Made by a program: the position numbers and the translations under genes. This document shows, piece by piece, positions 10,473 to 21,815 of a DNA stretch of 64,000 nt (positions are counted from its first letter, which is position 1; every line of letters begins with the position of its first letter). The stretch spans positions 806,001-870,000 of the forward strand of contig NC_085108.1 in assembly GCF_030269925.1 (NCBI RefSeq). Reading direction: 5' to 3'. Under the pieces are notes generated by a model. The model was not told the DNA's origin, did no database searches, and saw nothing but the letters and a program-made list of their open reading frames with translations. The DNA comes from Bombyx mori (taxonomy: Eukaryota; Arthropoda; Insecta; Lepidoptera; Bombycidae).

Positions 10473-11444
10473 TTTTATTTATTTATATGTATACAGAGTA
10501 TTTATCTGGAATCGTGTTAGGGCTCTGATGCGGTGGAAATGTCCCGATGAAAGAATTGGCGTTTCATTCATTTCATTTCTCATTTTTAGTACTGTCATAT
10601 CGGCCCGCCACGGTACTTTTATCTGGTGGGGACGAAGATAACTATGTCCCTCTCGCTGATACGGATCGACTATTTCAGATGTTTGTAAGAGTTCTAGTTC
10701 TTGAGACGTGTAAACGAGCTCACAGCTCAACTGTTGTTAAGTGGTTACCGAAGACAGCGTAAAATGAATCCTTGAATGAGATTGCTATCGAAAGGACACG
10801 GGCCACTCTCCATACATTGCACGGCCCACTAAACGAAGTTCAAGGACAGTAATGAAATTAAGTTTAATTATCAGACTATATATCCCTTTTGTTATAAAGA
10901 AATTAAAATCAATATTGTTCATGGGGATACAGAGATATTTAAAAAATAAGATAAGAATTTTAGGTTGTATCATATGATTTTTTCTATAGATATTTCATTA
11001 ATGACCTCTAGAGCACGGGTAGCTGGGCCGAAAGTGACCCATGTCCTTTCCAAACCTTTATTAATTTTAACGACGGTACTTTCTATTGTGTGATCAAAAT
11101 ATTCTATTCGAAGTAGATTTTGAACTAACATCTCTTCCAGCCCAGGTCACTATTAAGCTTTTTCTAACCTACCCAAGCTTTTAATACGATAAGATTATTT
11201 CTTACCATCTTAATAAACCTCATCATTGCGAAATTGTTAATCTAAATAAAACTCCCGCCAGAATAGTAATAGGCGTTTTTAGATTAACTATTTCTCAAGA
11301 AGTGTTTCTGTAATTAAATTACGTAATTTTAAGGCCGTTTTTTTTTTAATGTAATTACTATTGTAATTTTCTATATTACAGTTGTTATAAATGTAATAAG
11401 GTGTTTTGATGAGGGATTTTTGTGATTTCTGTTATCTAATATAT

Positions 11445-11906
11445 TTATCCGGCTTTGGAATGAGCTCCCCTACACTTTTTTTTATTGCTTAGATGGTGTA
11501 CGAGCTCACAGCCTACCTGATGTTAAGTGGTTATTGGAGCCTATGGACATCTACAATGTAAATGCGCCACCCGCCTTGAGATATAAGTTCTAAGGTCTCA
11601 GTATAGTTACAACGGCTGCCCCTCCCTTCAAACCGAAACGCATTACACCTTCACGGCAGAAATAGGCAGGGTGGCGGTACCTACCCGCGCGGACTCACAA
11701 GAGGTCCTAACACCAGTAACAAGTACACGGTGTTTCCCGAGTGCTATGACATGCCCTTCTTCAAACGAAGCTTATGAAGAGTATTAAGCGGTAGGCAGCA
11801 GCTTGGCTCTGCCCCTGGCATTGCTGAAGTCCATGGGCGACGGTAACCACTCACTATCAGGTGGGCCGTGTGCTCGTCTGCCTACAAGGGCTATTAAAAA
11901 AAAATC
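11445..11906 (+). repeat. LINE-J 3' end split by a SINE-A
   Basis: CCGGCTTTGGAATGAGCTCC on the left continues after the insert as GTGTTTCCCGAGTGCTATGAC and runs to CTACAAGGGCTATTAAAAAAAA. The intact element at 48575-48912 shows the two parts are contiguous in the source. Confidence 0.82.
11478..11719 (-). repeat. SINE-A copy nested in LINE-J
   Basis: Full body from TTTTTTTTATTGCTTAG to CTAACACCAGTAA. TACAC occurs on both sides (before the poly-T and in AAGTACACGG), consistent with a short target duplication. Confidence 0.85.
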
Positions 11907-12074
11907 TTCGGGTTGAAATATGTCGTAGATTTTAATCCGAATTCCTGAAATATGGAGCATAGCTGATCGTCGGATGACAATATTGACAATCCAGGAAAAT
12001 GAAGAGATAGATTCTAAATATTAAAGATGTGATTTGACTGACTTGATATTGGAAATGAAATACCTACATGTGGT

Positions 12075-12288
12075 GTGCGTAGCGCTTTTTTTAATACGCT
12101 GTTATTAGCTTCAGACGTATGTATGTTAGTATGTAACGGAATATTTGAATATGATTTTGACCCCCTTCAAAACGTCGGATTAACTCGAAATTTGGTATAC
12201 TTATTAAGGACCGATGACAAATCAATATTAAAAAATATATTTAAAAAATTGAAATTCAACTAATTCACTCATTATTTTTATGAGTGAG
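12075..12288. repeat. FD element fragment
   Basis: TTAGCTTCAGACGTATGTATG, TTCAAAACGTCGGATTAACTC and ATTAAGGACCGATGACAA are the reverse complement of the FD right half. The 62-aa frame here is repeat-derived. Confidence 0.6.
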
Positions 12289-12289
12289 G

Positions 12290-12362
12290 TATTACTGGCG
12301 GCCCGGACGCCTTTCCAGTTTCACCAGGACAGGTGGGCGAGCAAAGACTCAGTCAGAAGAGA
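12290..12362 (-). repeat. SINE-C 3' fragment
   Basis: ACTGGCGGCCCGGACGCC, TTTCCAGTTTCACCAGGACAG and GGGCGAGCAAAGACTCAG match the reverse complement of the SINE-C end. Confidence 0.65.
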
Positions 12363-12396
12363 GCACTTTCTATGACACTGCCAAATATATTTAAAA

Positions 12397-12640
12397 CTAG
12401 CGACCCGCCCTCGCTTCGCTTCGGAAACATTAAATGTTATTATTGATAGGCGAGTCCCGCCATGTTGCGCGCGGTACGACAATAACTGCGGGTGACGCCG
12501 CGGGTCGACGCTAGTCTAAAAAAGTAGCCTAAGTTACTCCTTATATCATCAGCTACCTATTAATGAAAGTCTCATCAAAATCGGTCCAGCCGTTCCGGAG
12601 ATTAGCCGGAACAAACAGACAAACAAAACCCATGTTCGAT
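12397..12640 (-). mobile_element. Hel2-type Helitron, divergent
   Basis: CTAG end with GACCCGCCCTCGCTTCGC as in Hel2, but the interior has a GC-rich block (GCCATGTTGCGCGCGGTACG) and a different, related 5' part (AATCGGTCCAGCCGTTCC). Confidence 0.55.
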
Positions 12641-12699
12641 AAGCTTAAAAGACTTGAAGAGTCGTTTGGTAATATCGGGTTTTTATGTTCGATGACTTT

Positions 12700-12890
12700 T
12701 TTTTTTTTTTTTATTGCTTAGATGTGTGGATGAGCTCACAGCCTACCTGATGTTAAGTGGTTACTGGAGCCCATGGACATCCACAACGTAAATGCGCCAC
12801 CCACCTTGAGATGTAAGTTCTAAGGTCTCAGTATAGTTACAACGGCTGAAACACCCTTCAAACCGAAACGCATTACTACTTCACAGGGGA
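12700..12890 (-). repeat. SINE-A copy, 5' truncated
   Basis: Poly-T then TTATTGCTTAGATGTGTGG through CGAAACGCATTACTACTTCAC, after which the body stops. Confidence 0.85.
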
Positions 12891-13520
12891 AGGAATACAG
12901 GGGATTTTGGGGGCGATAAATCGATCTAGCTACGATTTATTTTCAGAAAATGTTGTTTTATTCGTGTTTTCAATAATCAACTCCTCCCGACATCTATTGG
13001 CGAATAATAATACTATTATTCTTAATTGAGGGCAACTAACCGCTTTAAAGACACAACAAGATGGCGTTATCAAAAAAAAAAACCGAGCAAAGGTTCATCA
13101 TCTAGTTTATTATTTATTTATAGGAGACCATGCGTTTCTTTGTAAGCCAACTGGATCGCAAATATGAACCGAAAACGTAACGGTGATTGTATTGCACAAG
13201 CGAATTGCGACAATAACCCAATGAGATTACAGAGCGTAGGCATTTACCAAACAATGTGGGAAAAAATACGAAGAAGATAAAAATCTTAATTTTTTTTTGT
13301 TTTTGTTTTGTTACATTCAAAATTATTGTATAAAGGTTTTGTAATATTACCGCTCCCAGATGTAAATTTGTTTGACACGGTTTCATATTTTGAGGTTGTG
13401 CGAACTGGCCCTTCGATCATGACTTGAGGCTGAGACGCGCTTACATACTAATTGGTGATTGGCAATATATATGGCAATATACATACGTATGCAGTACTAG
13501 TACGACAGTAGACGCGGGAT

Positions 13521-13926
13521 AAATTTTATTGCATAGGTTGTTGGACGAGCTCACAGCCCACCTGGTGTTGAGTGGTTGCCGGAGCCCATGGACATCTACA
13601 ACGTAAATGCCGCCACCCACCTTGAGATATAAGTTCTAAGGTCTCAGTATAGTAACAACGACTGCCCTTCAAACCGAAACACATTACTGCTTCACGCTAG
13701 AGATAGGCAGGGTGATGGTACCTACCCGTGCGGACTCACAAGAGGTCCTATCCCCAGTAACTACGCAAATTATAATTTTATTCCTTTATCGTGGAAGTCA
13801 ATCGTGAACATTTGTTAAATACTTATTTCATTAGAAAAATTGGTACTCGCCTGGGATTCGAATATCGGTGCATCGCTCAACACGAATGTACCGGACGTCT
13901 TATCCTTTAGGCCACGACGACTTATA
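13521..13926 (-). repeat. Full-length SINE-A with tRNA-like head
   Basis: Poly-T end at 13521, body to CCCCAGTAACTACGC, then linker and the reverse complement of a tRNA-like head: B box GGGATTCGAATATCGG and the A-box side CCTTTAGGCCACGACGACTT. The head implies RNA polymerase III transcription of the founder. Confidence 0.82.
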
Positions 13927-14045
13927 TTCATTCAAATCTATCCCTCAGTTTCCTCCTATACCAGCGACATTGGAGCAAACATTTTAAAACTAAACTATAC
14001 TAGCGATCCGCCTGTAATTTATTATTGATCTATAATTATTGATTA

Positions 14046-14444
14046 CTAGCCGTACTCGTCCGCTTCGCTGGGCATTTAAAATTAACATTATTATTTATTG
14101 TCATTATTATTAGGGAGTCCAACACTCATATAAATATTAGCCTATCCATTAAGTAAAATATTTGAGAAAAAACAAAAAAAAAGCCCGCTGAGTTTGTTTC
14201 GCCGGTTCTTCTCAGGACTGCGGCTTTTTTTGGAACCGGTGGTAGAGTTAACAATGGTTATTAATATTTTGACATTCAACAAGTGTGTCATACTGACATC
14301 TTAAGTTGAAATAAATGATTTTGAATTTGAATTTGACATGTATTTTCTACATGGATACCAAGCTTCAAGTCAATCAGATGCACGGTTCAGTAGTTATAAC
14401 GGAACATCCGTTAAAACCACTGCAGATTTATATATTAGTGTAGA
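14046..14444 (-). mobile_element. Hel4 Helitron interrupted by a LINE tail
   Basis: Minus strand starts TCTACACTAATATATAAATC, contains GGATGTTCCGTTATAAC and ends CTAG. Comparison with the intact copy at 58221-58472 shows CCATTAAGTA and CATGTATTTTCTACATGG are adjacent there but separated here by 14156-14336. Confidence 0.78.
14156..14336 (+). repeat. LINE 3' tail nested in Hel4
   Basis: AAAGCCCGCTGAGTTTGTTTC, CCGGTTCTTCTCAGGACTG and a (GATTTTGAATTTGAATTT) tail. A second copy of the same tail lies inverted at 48955-49105. Confidence 0.7.
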
Positions 14445-14689
14445 TTACACAACACAAAATATTTCTGTGATTTTGTTGCCTCCTCATGGCATCATGTTCC
14501 TCAGTGCTGAAGGTCGTGACTTTTAGGAAGCATTTTTTTGGACTATGTTCCTCCATTATTCCTTGTCTTCTGAGCAGTGGATAGCGACTTTGATGCTAAA
14601 GTCCAATATCCTTAATTTGATCAGACCAGAGCATGGGACTACGCTCGCCTGGCCTCATTCCTTCCACTATGCCGGTGATGAGTAGTTTT

Positions 14690-14858
14690 TCGAGCGCTAT
14701 GACATGTTCTTCTTCAAACGAGGCTTGTGGAGAGTATTAAGCGGTAGGCAGCGGCTTGGCGCTGCCGCTGGCATTGCTGTCCATAGGCGACGGTAACCAC
14801 TCACCATCAGGTGGGCCGTATGCTCGTCTGCGTCGACAAGGGCAATAAAAAAAAAAAA
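14690..14858 (+). repeat. LINE-J 3' end
   Basis: CGAGCGCTATGACATGTTC through GCGGTAGGCAGCGGCTTGGC to AAGGGCAATAAAAAAAAAA. Only the last ~170 bp of the element. Confidence 0.82.
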
Positions 14859-14874
14859 AAAGATTATCACCCTT

Positions 14875-15050
14875 CTTCTTCGCAACGTGACCGAAAAATT
14901 GGAAAATCCTACGTAGGTGGAGAGTCTTGTGGAAACGCCGAATTCTACCAGTATTCATGCGTTGGTCCGATGTGCCGTCCAAGAAATTCGCAGCATCTTC
15001 CTCTTGCACCACATCTTAAACGCACTGACCCAACTACGAACAACCTGGTT
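14875..15050 (-). pseudogene. LINE reverse transcriptase, C-terminal fragment
   Basis: Minus-strand reading gives WCKRKMLRISWTAHRTN, then RLSTYVGFSNF and FGHVAKKK-type strings spread over two frames. This is the 'R(I/M)PWT.RRTN..FGHVARR' block near the C-terminus of LINE reverse transcriptases. Frameshifts and the short length make it a relic. Confidence 0.6.
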
Positions 15051-15051
15051 T

Positions 15052-15294
15052 CACTGGTGGTAGGACCTCTTGGGAGTCCGCACGGGTAGGTACCACCACC
15101 CTGCCTATTTCCGCCGTGAAGCAGTAATGCGTTTCGGTTCGAAGGGTGGGGATAGCCGTTGTAACTATACTGAGACCTTAGAACTTATATCTCGAGGTGG
15201 GTGGCACATTTACGTTGCAGATGTCTATGGGCTCCAGTAACCACTTAACACCAGGTGGGCTGTGAGCTCGTCCATCCATCTAAGCAATAAAAAA
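15052..15294 (+). repeat. SINE-A copy, full body
   Basis: CACTGGTGGTAGGACCTCTTG to CATCTAAGCAATAAAAAAAA. Very close to the family consensus, so probably young. Confidence 0.88.
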
Positions 15295-15415
15295 AAACCT
15301 TCCTTCCCATATAAGAAAATGGTTTTAGCGATTTTGAAAATTTAACTTCAGTCGTAACGACTCCGAAAATGGAAAAAGTATCCAAGGATCTTGTGGCGAA
15401 ATATTTTTCACGTGA

Positions 15416-15835
15416 CAACGTCTTATAATTCGATGGAGCCGGCTGCACGCACGAAAAAACATGACTCATGCGGCGTTACCGCGCTCTGAGGCGTTCCATT
15501 TAAGGCTTGAAGTGCAAGCGAGAGCGCGCAACGAGCGACAAAGAGGCACAATCGGCCTCCGCGTTCGGCAGCGTTCGACATCTGTCTCTCTCCTACTTGA
15601 GTGAGCGATGCATCCGCGTGGACAGCTGCTATACAATAATACATTTACATGTTTTCGTCAAGTATGAAGTTCAGTGAAAAGTGAATGCGGTGTCAATTGT
15701 CCATACAAAATATCTATCAAACAAATAAAATTAAAATTTTCTTTTGAAAAATGAAACCATTCCATCAGTATGTTCTTATGACGTTGTCACGTTCAACTAT
15801 CGTCAGTAAACCGACTTTACAGACAACCGATTTGT
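15416..15835. repeat. 420-bp dispersed repeat, copy 1
   Basis: GACGTCTTATAATTCGATGG through GCTGCACGCACG, CTCCTACTTGAGTGAGCGATG and CAGTAAACCGACTTTACAG. Copy 2 at 30675-31080 is nearly identical for about 290 bp. The shared 73-codon minus-strand frame is GC-rich repeat, not a recognised protein. No TIR found. Confidence 0.65.
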
Positions 15836-16067
15836 TGATTTCGTAAATAGGCTTTCCGCTTTTCGTCTGGTTACGTCGGTTAAGAAAGAGATCTCGGTAT
15901 CCGATGCCTTTGTAGATATTCGATAGTGTATTTCTCAATCGGTGTAACACACTGCGGCTTCACACGTGCGGCTCAATTTGGCAATACACAATAGACAACG
16001 ACAACAATCGAAATGGGGTTATTCTCTTCGATTTTCGCTAAATGTAAACACAATTGAATCTACAAGC

Positions 16068-16298
16068 TTTTTTTTTAATGCTCAGATGGGTGGACGAGCT
16101 CGCAGCCCACCTGGAGTGGCTACTGGAGCCCATAGACATCTATAACGTAAATGCGCCACCCAACTTGAGATATAAGTTCTAAGGTCAACTTATATTTCAA
16201 GGTGGGTGGCGCATTTACGTCGTAGATGTCTATGGGCTCCAGTAACCAGTTAACACCAGGTGGGCTGTGAGCTCGTCCAACCATCTAGCAATAAAAAA
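16068..16298. repeat. Inverted pair of SINE-A 3' halves (hairpin)
   Basis: A minus-orientation half (16068-16178) meets a plus-orientation half (16187-16298). They are complementary over about 110 bp, with GATATAAGTT/AACTTATATT closing on an 8-nt loop. Confidence 0.88.
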
Positions 16299-16317
16299 AG
16301 ACACTACAATGTGAAAA

Positions 16318-16340
16318 CTACCTACCTACCTACCTACCTA
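16318..16340. repeat. (CCTA)n microsatellite
   Basis: Five to six perfect CCTA units directly after the SINE hairpin. Confidence 0.9.
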
Positions 16341-16444
16341 CTCCAAGAGAGGAGGGGAAGCTCCACCAGACTGTATGACAGGTATCCCAACTCTAAAGCC
16401 GAAACACAAGACGGTTTCGTAATGGAAATAGCCACCAGTGCTTC

Positions 16445-16682
16445 TTTTTTTATTGCTTAGATGAGTGCTCACAGCCCACCTGGTGTTAAGTGGTTACTGG
16501 AGCCCATAGACATTTATAACTTAAATGCGCCACCCACCTTGAGATATAAGTTCTAATGTCTCAGTATAGTTACAACGGCTGCTCCGTCCTTCAAACCGAA
16601 ACGCATTACTGCTTCACGGCCGAAATAGGCAGGGTGGTGATACCTACCCGTGCGGACTCACAAGACGTCCTACCATCAGTAA
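16445..16682 (-). repeat. SINE-A copy
   Basis: TTTTTTTATTGCTTAGATGAG to CGTCCTACCATCAGTAATTACG. The linker beyond (ATTATAATTTTGCGGGTTTG) shows part of the SINE-A head linker is kept. Confidence 0.85.
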
Positions 16683-16806
16683 TTACGCAAATTATAATTT
16701 TGCGGGTTTGATTTTTATTACACGATACTATTACATGATATATTATTACTGTGCGGCCTTACAATACCCACTTACCACCTACCGTGATGAAGTAAATTAT
16801 AATATA

Positions 16807-17237
16807 CTAGCGGCCCGCTCCGACTCCGCTCGGGTCTAACAAAAATTTCAACGATATCTGAGGTTTTTTTATTTTTTTAAATAAAAGAATACTTATTGCG
16901 GCATAACTATAATAGCTAGACATATGCTGTCCCGACACTTTTTGTAAATAATAATGTGTTCTACAAAGTCGTAGTAAATTATTTAATTCTATCATCAATA
17001 GTTTTTGCAGGGCATGCGATGTAAAGAATATTTTAGGTATTTTTTTTACACCTTGGGTTACATTATTGGAGTTTTATTAAGGACCCTTATTTTTTTCAAA
17101 ATAGATTATAGCCTATGTCACTCGTGAATAGTGTAGCTTCCAAACAGTAAAAGAATTTTTCAAATCGGTTTAGTAGTTTCGGAGCCTATTCAATACAAAC
17201 AAACAAATCTTTCCTCTTTATAATATTAGTATAGATT
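16807..17237 (-). mobile_element. Hel2-type Helitron, longer variant
   Basis: CTAG end beside CGGCCCGCTCCGACTCCGC, with TTCGGAGCCTATTCAATACAA and ATAATATTAGTATAGAT at the other edge. The middle is about 200 bp longer than in other Hel2 copies and has no open frame. Confidence 0.65.
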
Positions 17238-17329
17238 GATTTTGTTCATGGAAGTAATTCATTAACCCGCGTTAAGTACGTATTTGATTTGAAAAAAGCC
17301 CCTTAAGCTCCCAGCGAATAGATAGGTAC

Positions 17330-18010
17330 AAAATTAGAATAAATAATAGATTAAAAAACTAAAAAAAAAAAACGCTTTTATAGAAAATCCAACTAAAAAA
17401 TAGAAAATATATTTTAATATATTTGAATTAAAAATAGTGTAAGCAAAAATGATTTAATTTAAAAAAAAGCGTGGGGTTCTTTTCAGTATATTATCAAAAT
17501 AACCCTTATCTATATCTATATCTTCTATACTAATATTATAAAGAGGAAAGATTTGTTTGTTTGTTTCGAATAGGCTCCGAAACTACTGGACCGATTTGAA
17601 AAATTCTTTTTCCATTAGAAGCCGACATTGTCCCTGATGAACATAGGCTACTTTTAAAAAAAAAAAAAAAATATTTTTTTGGTTTCATGTGTGTTTTAAT
17701 GTTTCCGAAGCGAAGCGAGGGCGGGTCGTTATACTCATATATGTTCATAAAATATTTATAACTACTGATACCGTGCACCCCACGCTTTTGTTACATTTTT
17801 ATTACATTGTTTTTTTAAACTGTTACTTATTTTTCATTTTTTAGTTGAATTTCAATTTTTTCAATTTTTTTTTAATATTGAATTGTCATCGGTCCTTAAT
17901 AAGTATACCAAATTTGGAGTTAATCCGACGTTTTGAAGGGAGTCAAAATCATGTTCAAAGATTCCGTTACATACTAACTTAGATATGTTTGAAGCTAATA
18001 AAAGCATATT
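17330..18010. repeat. FD element with a nested Hel2
   Basis: ACGCTTTTATAGAAAATCC, AAAAAAAGCGTGGGG and GCACCCCACGCTTTTG mark the two arms of the internal inverted repeat. The right half carries TCATCGGTCCTTAATAAG and CCGACGTTTTGAAGGGAG. The Helitron at 17524-17732 sits between the arms. Confidence 0.65.
17524..17732 (+). mobile_element. Hel2 Helitron nested in FD
   Basis: TCTATACTAATATTATAAAG to CGAAGCGAGGGCGGGTCG; the terminal CTAG has decayed to GTTA. FD continues immediately as ATACTCATATATGTTCATAAAA. Confidence 0.75.
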
Positions 18011-18019
18011 TAAATTTGT

Positions 18020-18107
18020 ATCTGCTTGCGGGATTCGAACACGGGCTAAACCGCGTTGCTCGATACGAATAAGCCAGGCGTCTTATCCTTTAGGCCACGT
18101 CAACTTG
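18020..18107 (-). repeat. tRNA-like SINE head, detached
   Basis: GCGGGATTCGAACACGGGC (B box, reverse) and CTTATCCTTTAGGCCACGTC (A-box side) match the SINE-A head, but no SINE-A body follows. It abuts FD. Confidence 0.6.
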
Positions 18108-18316
18108 GAATTAGTTAAAATGTAGTTCAATTTTGTTGTAATTGTTTTAACTTTAATTGTTTTGTTAGGTCTCTTCAATTACCAAACTTTGTAAGGCTGA
18201 ACTCCAATTACAATTCATGATGTCATATTATGTGGTTAATCATAATGTATCACATACGATCATTGATTTATTTCATGCTCAACTAATTTCCAAATACTAA
18301 ATTATACTCTATCTAT

Positions 18317-18605
18317 CTATATATACAAAAATGTATTGCTGTTCATTAGTTTCGCTAAAACTCTAGAACGGCTGGACCGATTTGGCTAATTTTGGTCTTG
18401 AATTATTTGTGGAAGTCCAGAGAAGCTTCAAAAGATAGATAAATATGAAAATGCTGGAAATTAAATAAAAATAACAATTTTATTTTTCCTTTGATCTGTC
18501 CTTAGTCGGACGGATTCCTTTTGTTTGCTTTAAGTTTCTTTTATACAAAAGTTTAGGTCTTTTATGAATCGATTGAGGCACCACGAAGTCTGCCAGGTCA
18601 GTTAT
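18317..18605 (+). mobile_element. Hel1 Helitron, decayed end
   Basis: TCTATCTATATATACAAAAA, GTATTGCTGTTCATTAG, GACCGATTTGGCTAATTTTG, then CACCACGAAGTCTGCCAGG. The terminal CAGCTAGT is mutated to CAGTTATA. Confidence 0.72.
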
Positions 18606-18609
18606 ATTA

Positions 18610-19320
18610 TATACTAGACTAAATATTGCCGGCGTTTTAAAAATGGTGAACTCTTTATTCACCTACTGTTTATCAGTATTCAAATTAGTTATAAAAAAGC
18701 ACTTGAGAAAATTGATAAAACAAACACTTATATTAATTATTATTATTATCGTCAATTACTGATTTACATTTGACAGATTTTATATTTCATATCCCAACAT
18801 TTTTACGCGACGCGTGGTTCATTAAAAGCATTCCAACGAATTAACAAACAAATATTTCTAAAATATATCTTTGTTTTTCATTCTAGAATAGTATTTTTAG
18901 AACAATATATAGACAAAGGATAATTCTTGTTCCTGTCAAATTGAAGCAAGAATAATCACAGGACACGTGTATAAATATCACATTATTTTACAGACTAACC
19001 ATCAACCAGTCTACAGACTATTGTCATTGATAAATGCGCGTATGGTAGGTATTTTTAATTATATTAAAAGTCACGGTTATAAACTTTTTGGGTCACCCTA
19101 TTGTCCGTTTGAAGTCCTTGGTTTTATAAAATTGTGGATCTATTAATTAGTCGAAGCGGTGTGGAATAGAAACGAAGGCCAGTTGGATAGTTAAGGGGGT
19201 CCCAGTTCGATTCCTAGTCGGAGTCGATGTTTGGAAAAAAAAAACAGAAAAAAACACTCGGGTTTTGCTTAAACATAGCTTTAAAGTAACAAACCACCTA
19301 TTTAAGGCATTTCATCTATC
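18610..19320. other. Mostly unique non-coding sequence with a weak tRNA-like SINE
   Basis: No reading frame or known repeat for most of its length. At about 19160-19262 GGCCAGTTGGATAGTTAAGG and CAGTTCGATTCCTAGTC resemble A and B boxes followed by a poly-A, suggesting an old tRNA-derived SINE. Confidence 0.35.
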
Positions 19321-19608
19321 TCTATATATAAAAATGAATTGCTGTTCGTTAGTCTCGCTAAAACTCGAGAACGGCTTGACCGATTTGGCTAATTTTGGTC
19401 TTGAATTATTTGTGGAAGTCCAGGGAAGGTTTATAAGGTAGATAAATATGAAAATGCTCGGAATTAAATAAAAATAACAATTTTGTTTTTCATTTGATGT
19501 GTCCCCCGTCGGACGGATTCCTTTTGTTTGTTTTAAGTTTATTTTATACAAAAGCTTAGGTATTTTATTTATCGATTGAGGCACTACGAAGTCTGCCGGG
19601 TCAGCTAG
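19321..19608 (+). mobile_element. Hel1 Helitron, complete
   Basis: Starts TCTATATATAAAAATGAATTG and ends GGGTCAGCTAG followed by T. The CCGTCGGACGGATTCC segment typical of full Hel1 copies is present. Confidence 0.85.
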
Positions 19609-19624
19609 TAATGAATAATATTTA

Positions 19625-19895
19625 TTCAATTTTTGATTGATAAATGAAAGAGCGCACGGTTAGCGTGGTATGGACATGTGATGCGTAGATAGGAGATGCA
19701 TGTATGCATGCATGGAAATGGTAGTGCAAGGTAGAGGGGGAAGAGGTCGACCGAAGAAGACATGGATGGAGTGTGTGAATGACGATATGAGAGAGAGATG
19801 AGTGAGTGCTGAGATGACGGCTGATAGAAGAGAATGGAATAGAAAAATTCGCTGTGCCGACCCCACCTAGTGGAATAAGGTGGAGACAAAGAAGA
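19625..19895 (+). pseudogene. RTE-type LINE reverse transcriptase C-terminus, frameshifted
   Basis: LAWYGHVMRR is followed by a stop and frameshift, then GRGGRGRPKKTWMEC and a tail ending ..CADPT in another frame. It shares the same 3' end as 27920-28159. No upstream half is present here. Confidence 0.75.
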
Positions 19896-20006
19896 CTTTT
19901 GTATAAATAGTGCAATATATTTAAAATATATTTCTTTTGCTTAAATCGGCTGTATTCACGACCTATTGTTGGAGCCAATTGATATCACAACGCCATAACC
20001 CCGATT

Positions 20007-20105
20007 TTTATTGCCCTTGTAGGTAGACGAGCATATGGCCCGTCTGATGGTGAGCCGTTACCGTCGCCCATGGACCTCAGTCATGCCAGCGGCCATCTAA
20101 CGTAA
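20007..20105 (-). repeat. LINE-J 3' UTR fragment
   Basis: TTTTTATTGCCCTTGTAGGTAG through CGTCGCCCATGGACCTCAG. Confidence 0.75.
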
Positions 20106-20457
20106 GCTTTCTAATCGAGACGCGGCAAAAATGACGATTATTATTCAATAGACCAAAATTGATAATAAAAATACTTTACATACCAAAATACGTGATAAGC
20201 AAGCACAGCACCCACGGTCGGATAACTTTAGCAACTGAAAACAGAATGTGGGTTTATTTGCGTTTTATACGCGCCGCTGGACTATACATGGATGTCCCAC
20301 AGTGACAATGGCACACCGATACACTGGATACTACGGTGAGAAGAGATTTAAAACGGTTTTATTTATTTATTTATCAGTGTTCATGAAAAAAATCAAAGAT
20401 CGAAAACGTTGATGAAGTAAATGAAACACCAAAAGAATAAAGAGCAAATTCCCGTTA
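20106..20457. other. Non-coding, nothing recognised
   Basis: Neither a coding frame nor a repeat boundary was recognised in this stretch. Confidence 0.3.
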
Positions 20458-20618
20458 TATATATTTTTATTGCTTAGATGTGTGGAAGAGCTCACAGCCC
20501 ACCTGGTGTTGAGTGGTTACTGGAGCCCATAAACTTGTACGACGTAAATGCCGCCACCCACCTTGAGATATAAGTTCGAAGGTCTCAAGTATAATTACAA
20601 CGTCAGAAATAGGCAGGG
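20458..20618 (-). repeat. SINE-A copy with internal deletion
   Basis: TTTTTATTGCTTAGATGTGTGG through AAGTATAATTACAACG, then a jump to CAGAAATAGGCAGGG. Confidence 0.8.
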
Positions 20619-20659
20619 TATATGACACTATGATATATTACTGATTTACTGATATACAA

Positions 20660-20960
20660 CCATCAGATTCAATAACCCTTGCATTAGACACCTTTAGCGG
20701 TAACAATAGGAGTAGGGACCCCGGTAACCGTACTCGTCGAACTCGGCAAATAGTTCGACGTTCAATCTAACCTAAACATCAGCCCGCTGAGTTTCTCGCC
20801 AGATCTTCTCAGCGGGTCGCCATTCCGATCCTGTAGTAGATTCATTCACGAAGCAGCTACTGTTGAGTTGTTAGGTCTCCTTTGGAGGCGCTCAGGTAGC
20901 TGTTAACAAATCCCACCCCTCCTGGCTGAGCCCTTGCTCGCCCACCTGCCTTAGTAAAAC
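20660..20960 (+). repeat. SINE-C copy
   Basis: CCATCAGATTCAATAACC, GACCCCGGTAACCGTACTCG, CTGAGTTTCTCGCCAGATC and TGGAGGCGCTCAGGTAGC, ending at CTTAGTAAAACTGAAAAG. Confidence 0.75.
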
Positions 20961-20992
20961 TGAAAAGTAACAACAAAGTATCAACAAACTAA

Positions 20993-21146
20993 ATGCCGCC
21001 ACCTTGAGATATGAGTTCTAAGGACTCGGTACACTACAATGGCTGCTCCACCCTTTAAAGCTAAACGCATTACTGCTTCACTACAGAAATAGCCAGGGTG
21101 GTGGTACCTACCCGTGCGGACTCACAAGACGTCCTACCATCAGTTT
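20993..21146 (-). repeat. SINE-A fragment
   Basis: CTTGAGATATGAGTTCTAAGG to CAAGACGTCCTACCATCAGT, substantially diverged. Confidence 0.75.
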
Positions 21147-21454
21147 TTAATATTAAAAACAAAGTATTATCGTTGCAGAGGGGGGCTATCCACGTTATGC
21201 GAGGACATTTCTCACGCGCTTGCGTTGGTCAACTAAGACTATGAAATTACATGTTTTTGCATTCAGTAATTAAATTATATTAAACGCGAACCTACTGTGT
21301 GTAGTTAGCAATGCTCTGACGTGTGAATACGTGGTATACAAATGTATGTCATTACAGCGAGAAATATCAGTACAGTATAGGGACCTTCGCATAGATATGG
21401 GTCGGATCTGCGTCTTTATGTGTATGATAAGAACTCCCGGTGCCCTAGACACGT

Positions 21455-21815
21455 CCTTACGGATCCATCAGATCCAATAACCTTTGCATTAGACGCCTTT
21501 AGCTCTAACACTAGGAGCAGGCTTAGGGACCCCGGTAACCGTACTCGTCGAACTCGACAAAGAGTTCGCCGTGCAACCTAACCCATGAATCAGCTCGCTG
21601 AGTTTCTCGCCGGATCTTCTCAGCGGGTCGCGATTCCGATCCGGTAGTAGATTCATTCGCGAAGCAGCTACTGTTGAGCAGTTAGGTCTCCTTCGGAGGC
21701 GCTCGGGTAGCTGTTAGCAAATCCCACCCCTCCTGGCTGAGCCTTAGCTCGCCCACCTGTCCTGGTGAAACTAGAAAGGCCTCCGGGCCACCAGTAATCC
21801 TTCATCATAAAAAAA
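21455..21815 (+). repeat. SINE-C copy, best preserved
   Basis: Starts ACGGATCCATCAGATCC, contains TTTCTCGCCGGATCTTCTC (shared with SINE-B) and CTCCTTCGGAGGCGCTCGGG, ends CCACCAGTAATCCTTCATC and poly-A. This copy defines the family. Confidence 0.8.

Noticed and set aside
19622..19978. Minus-strand 118-codon serine/histidine-rich frame
   Set aside because: Shadow of the RTE reverse transcriptase C-terminus on the plus strand.
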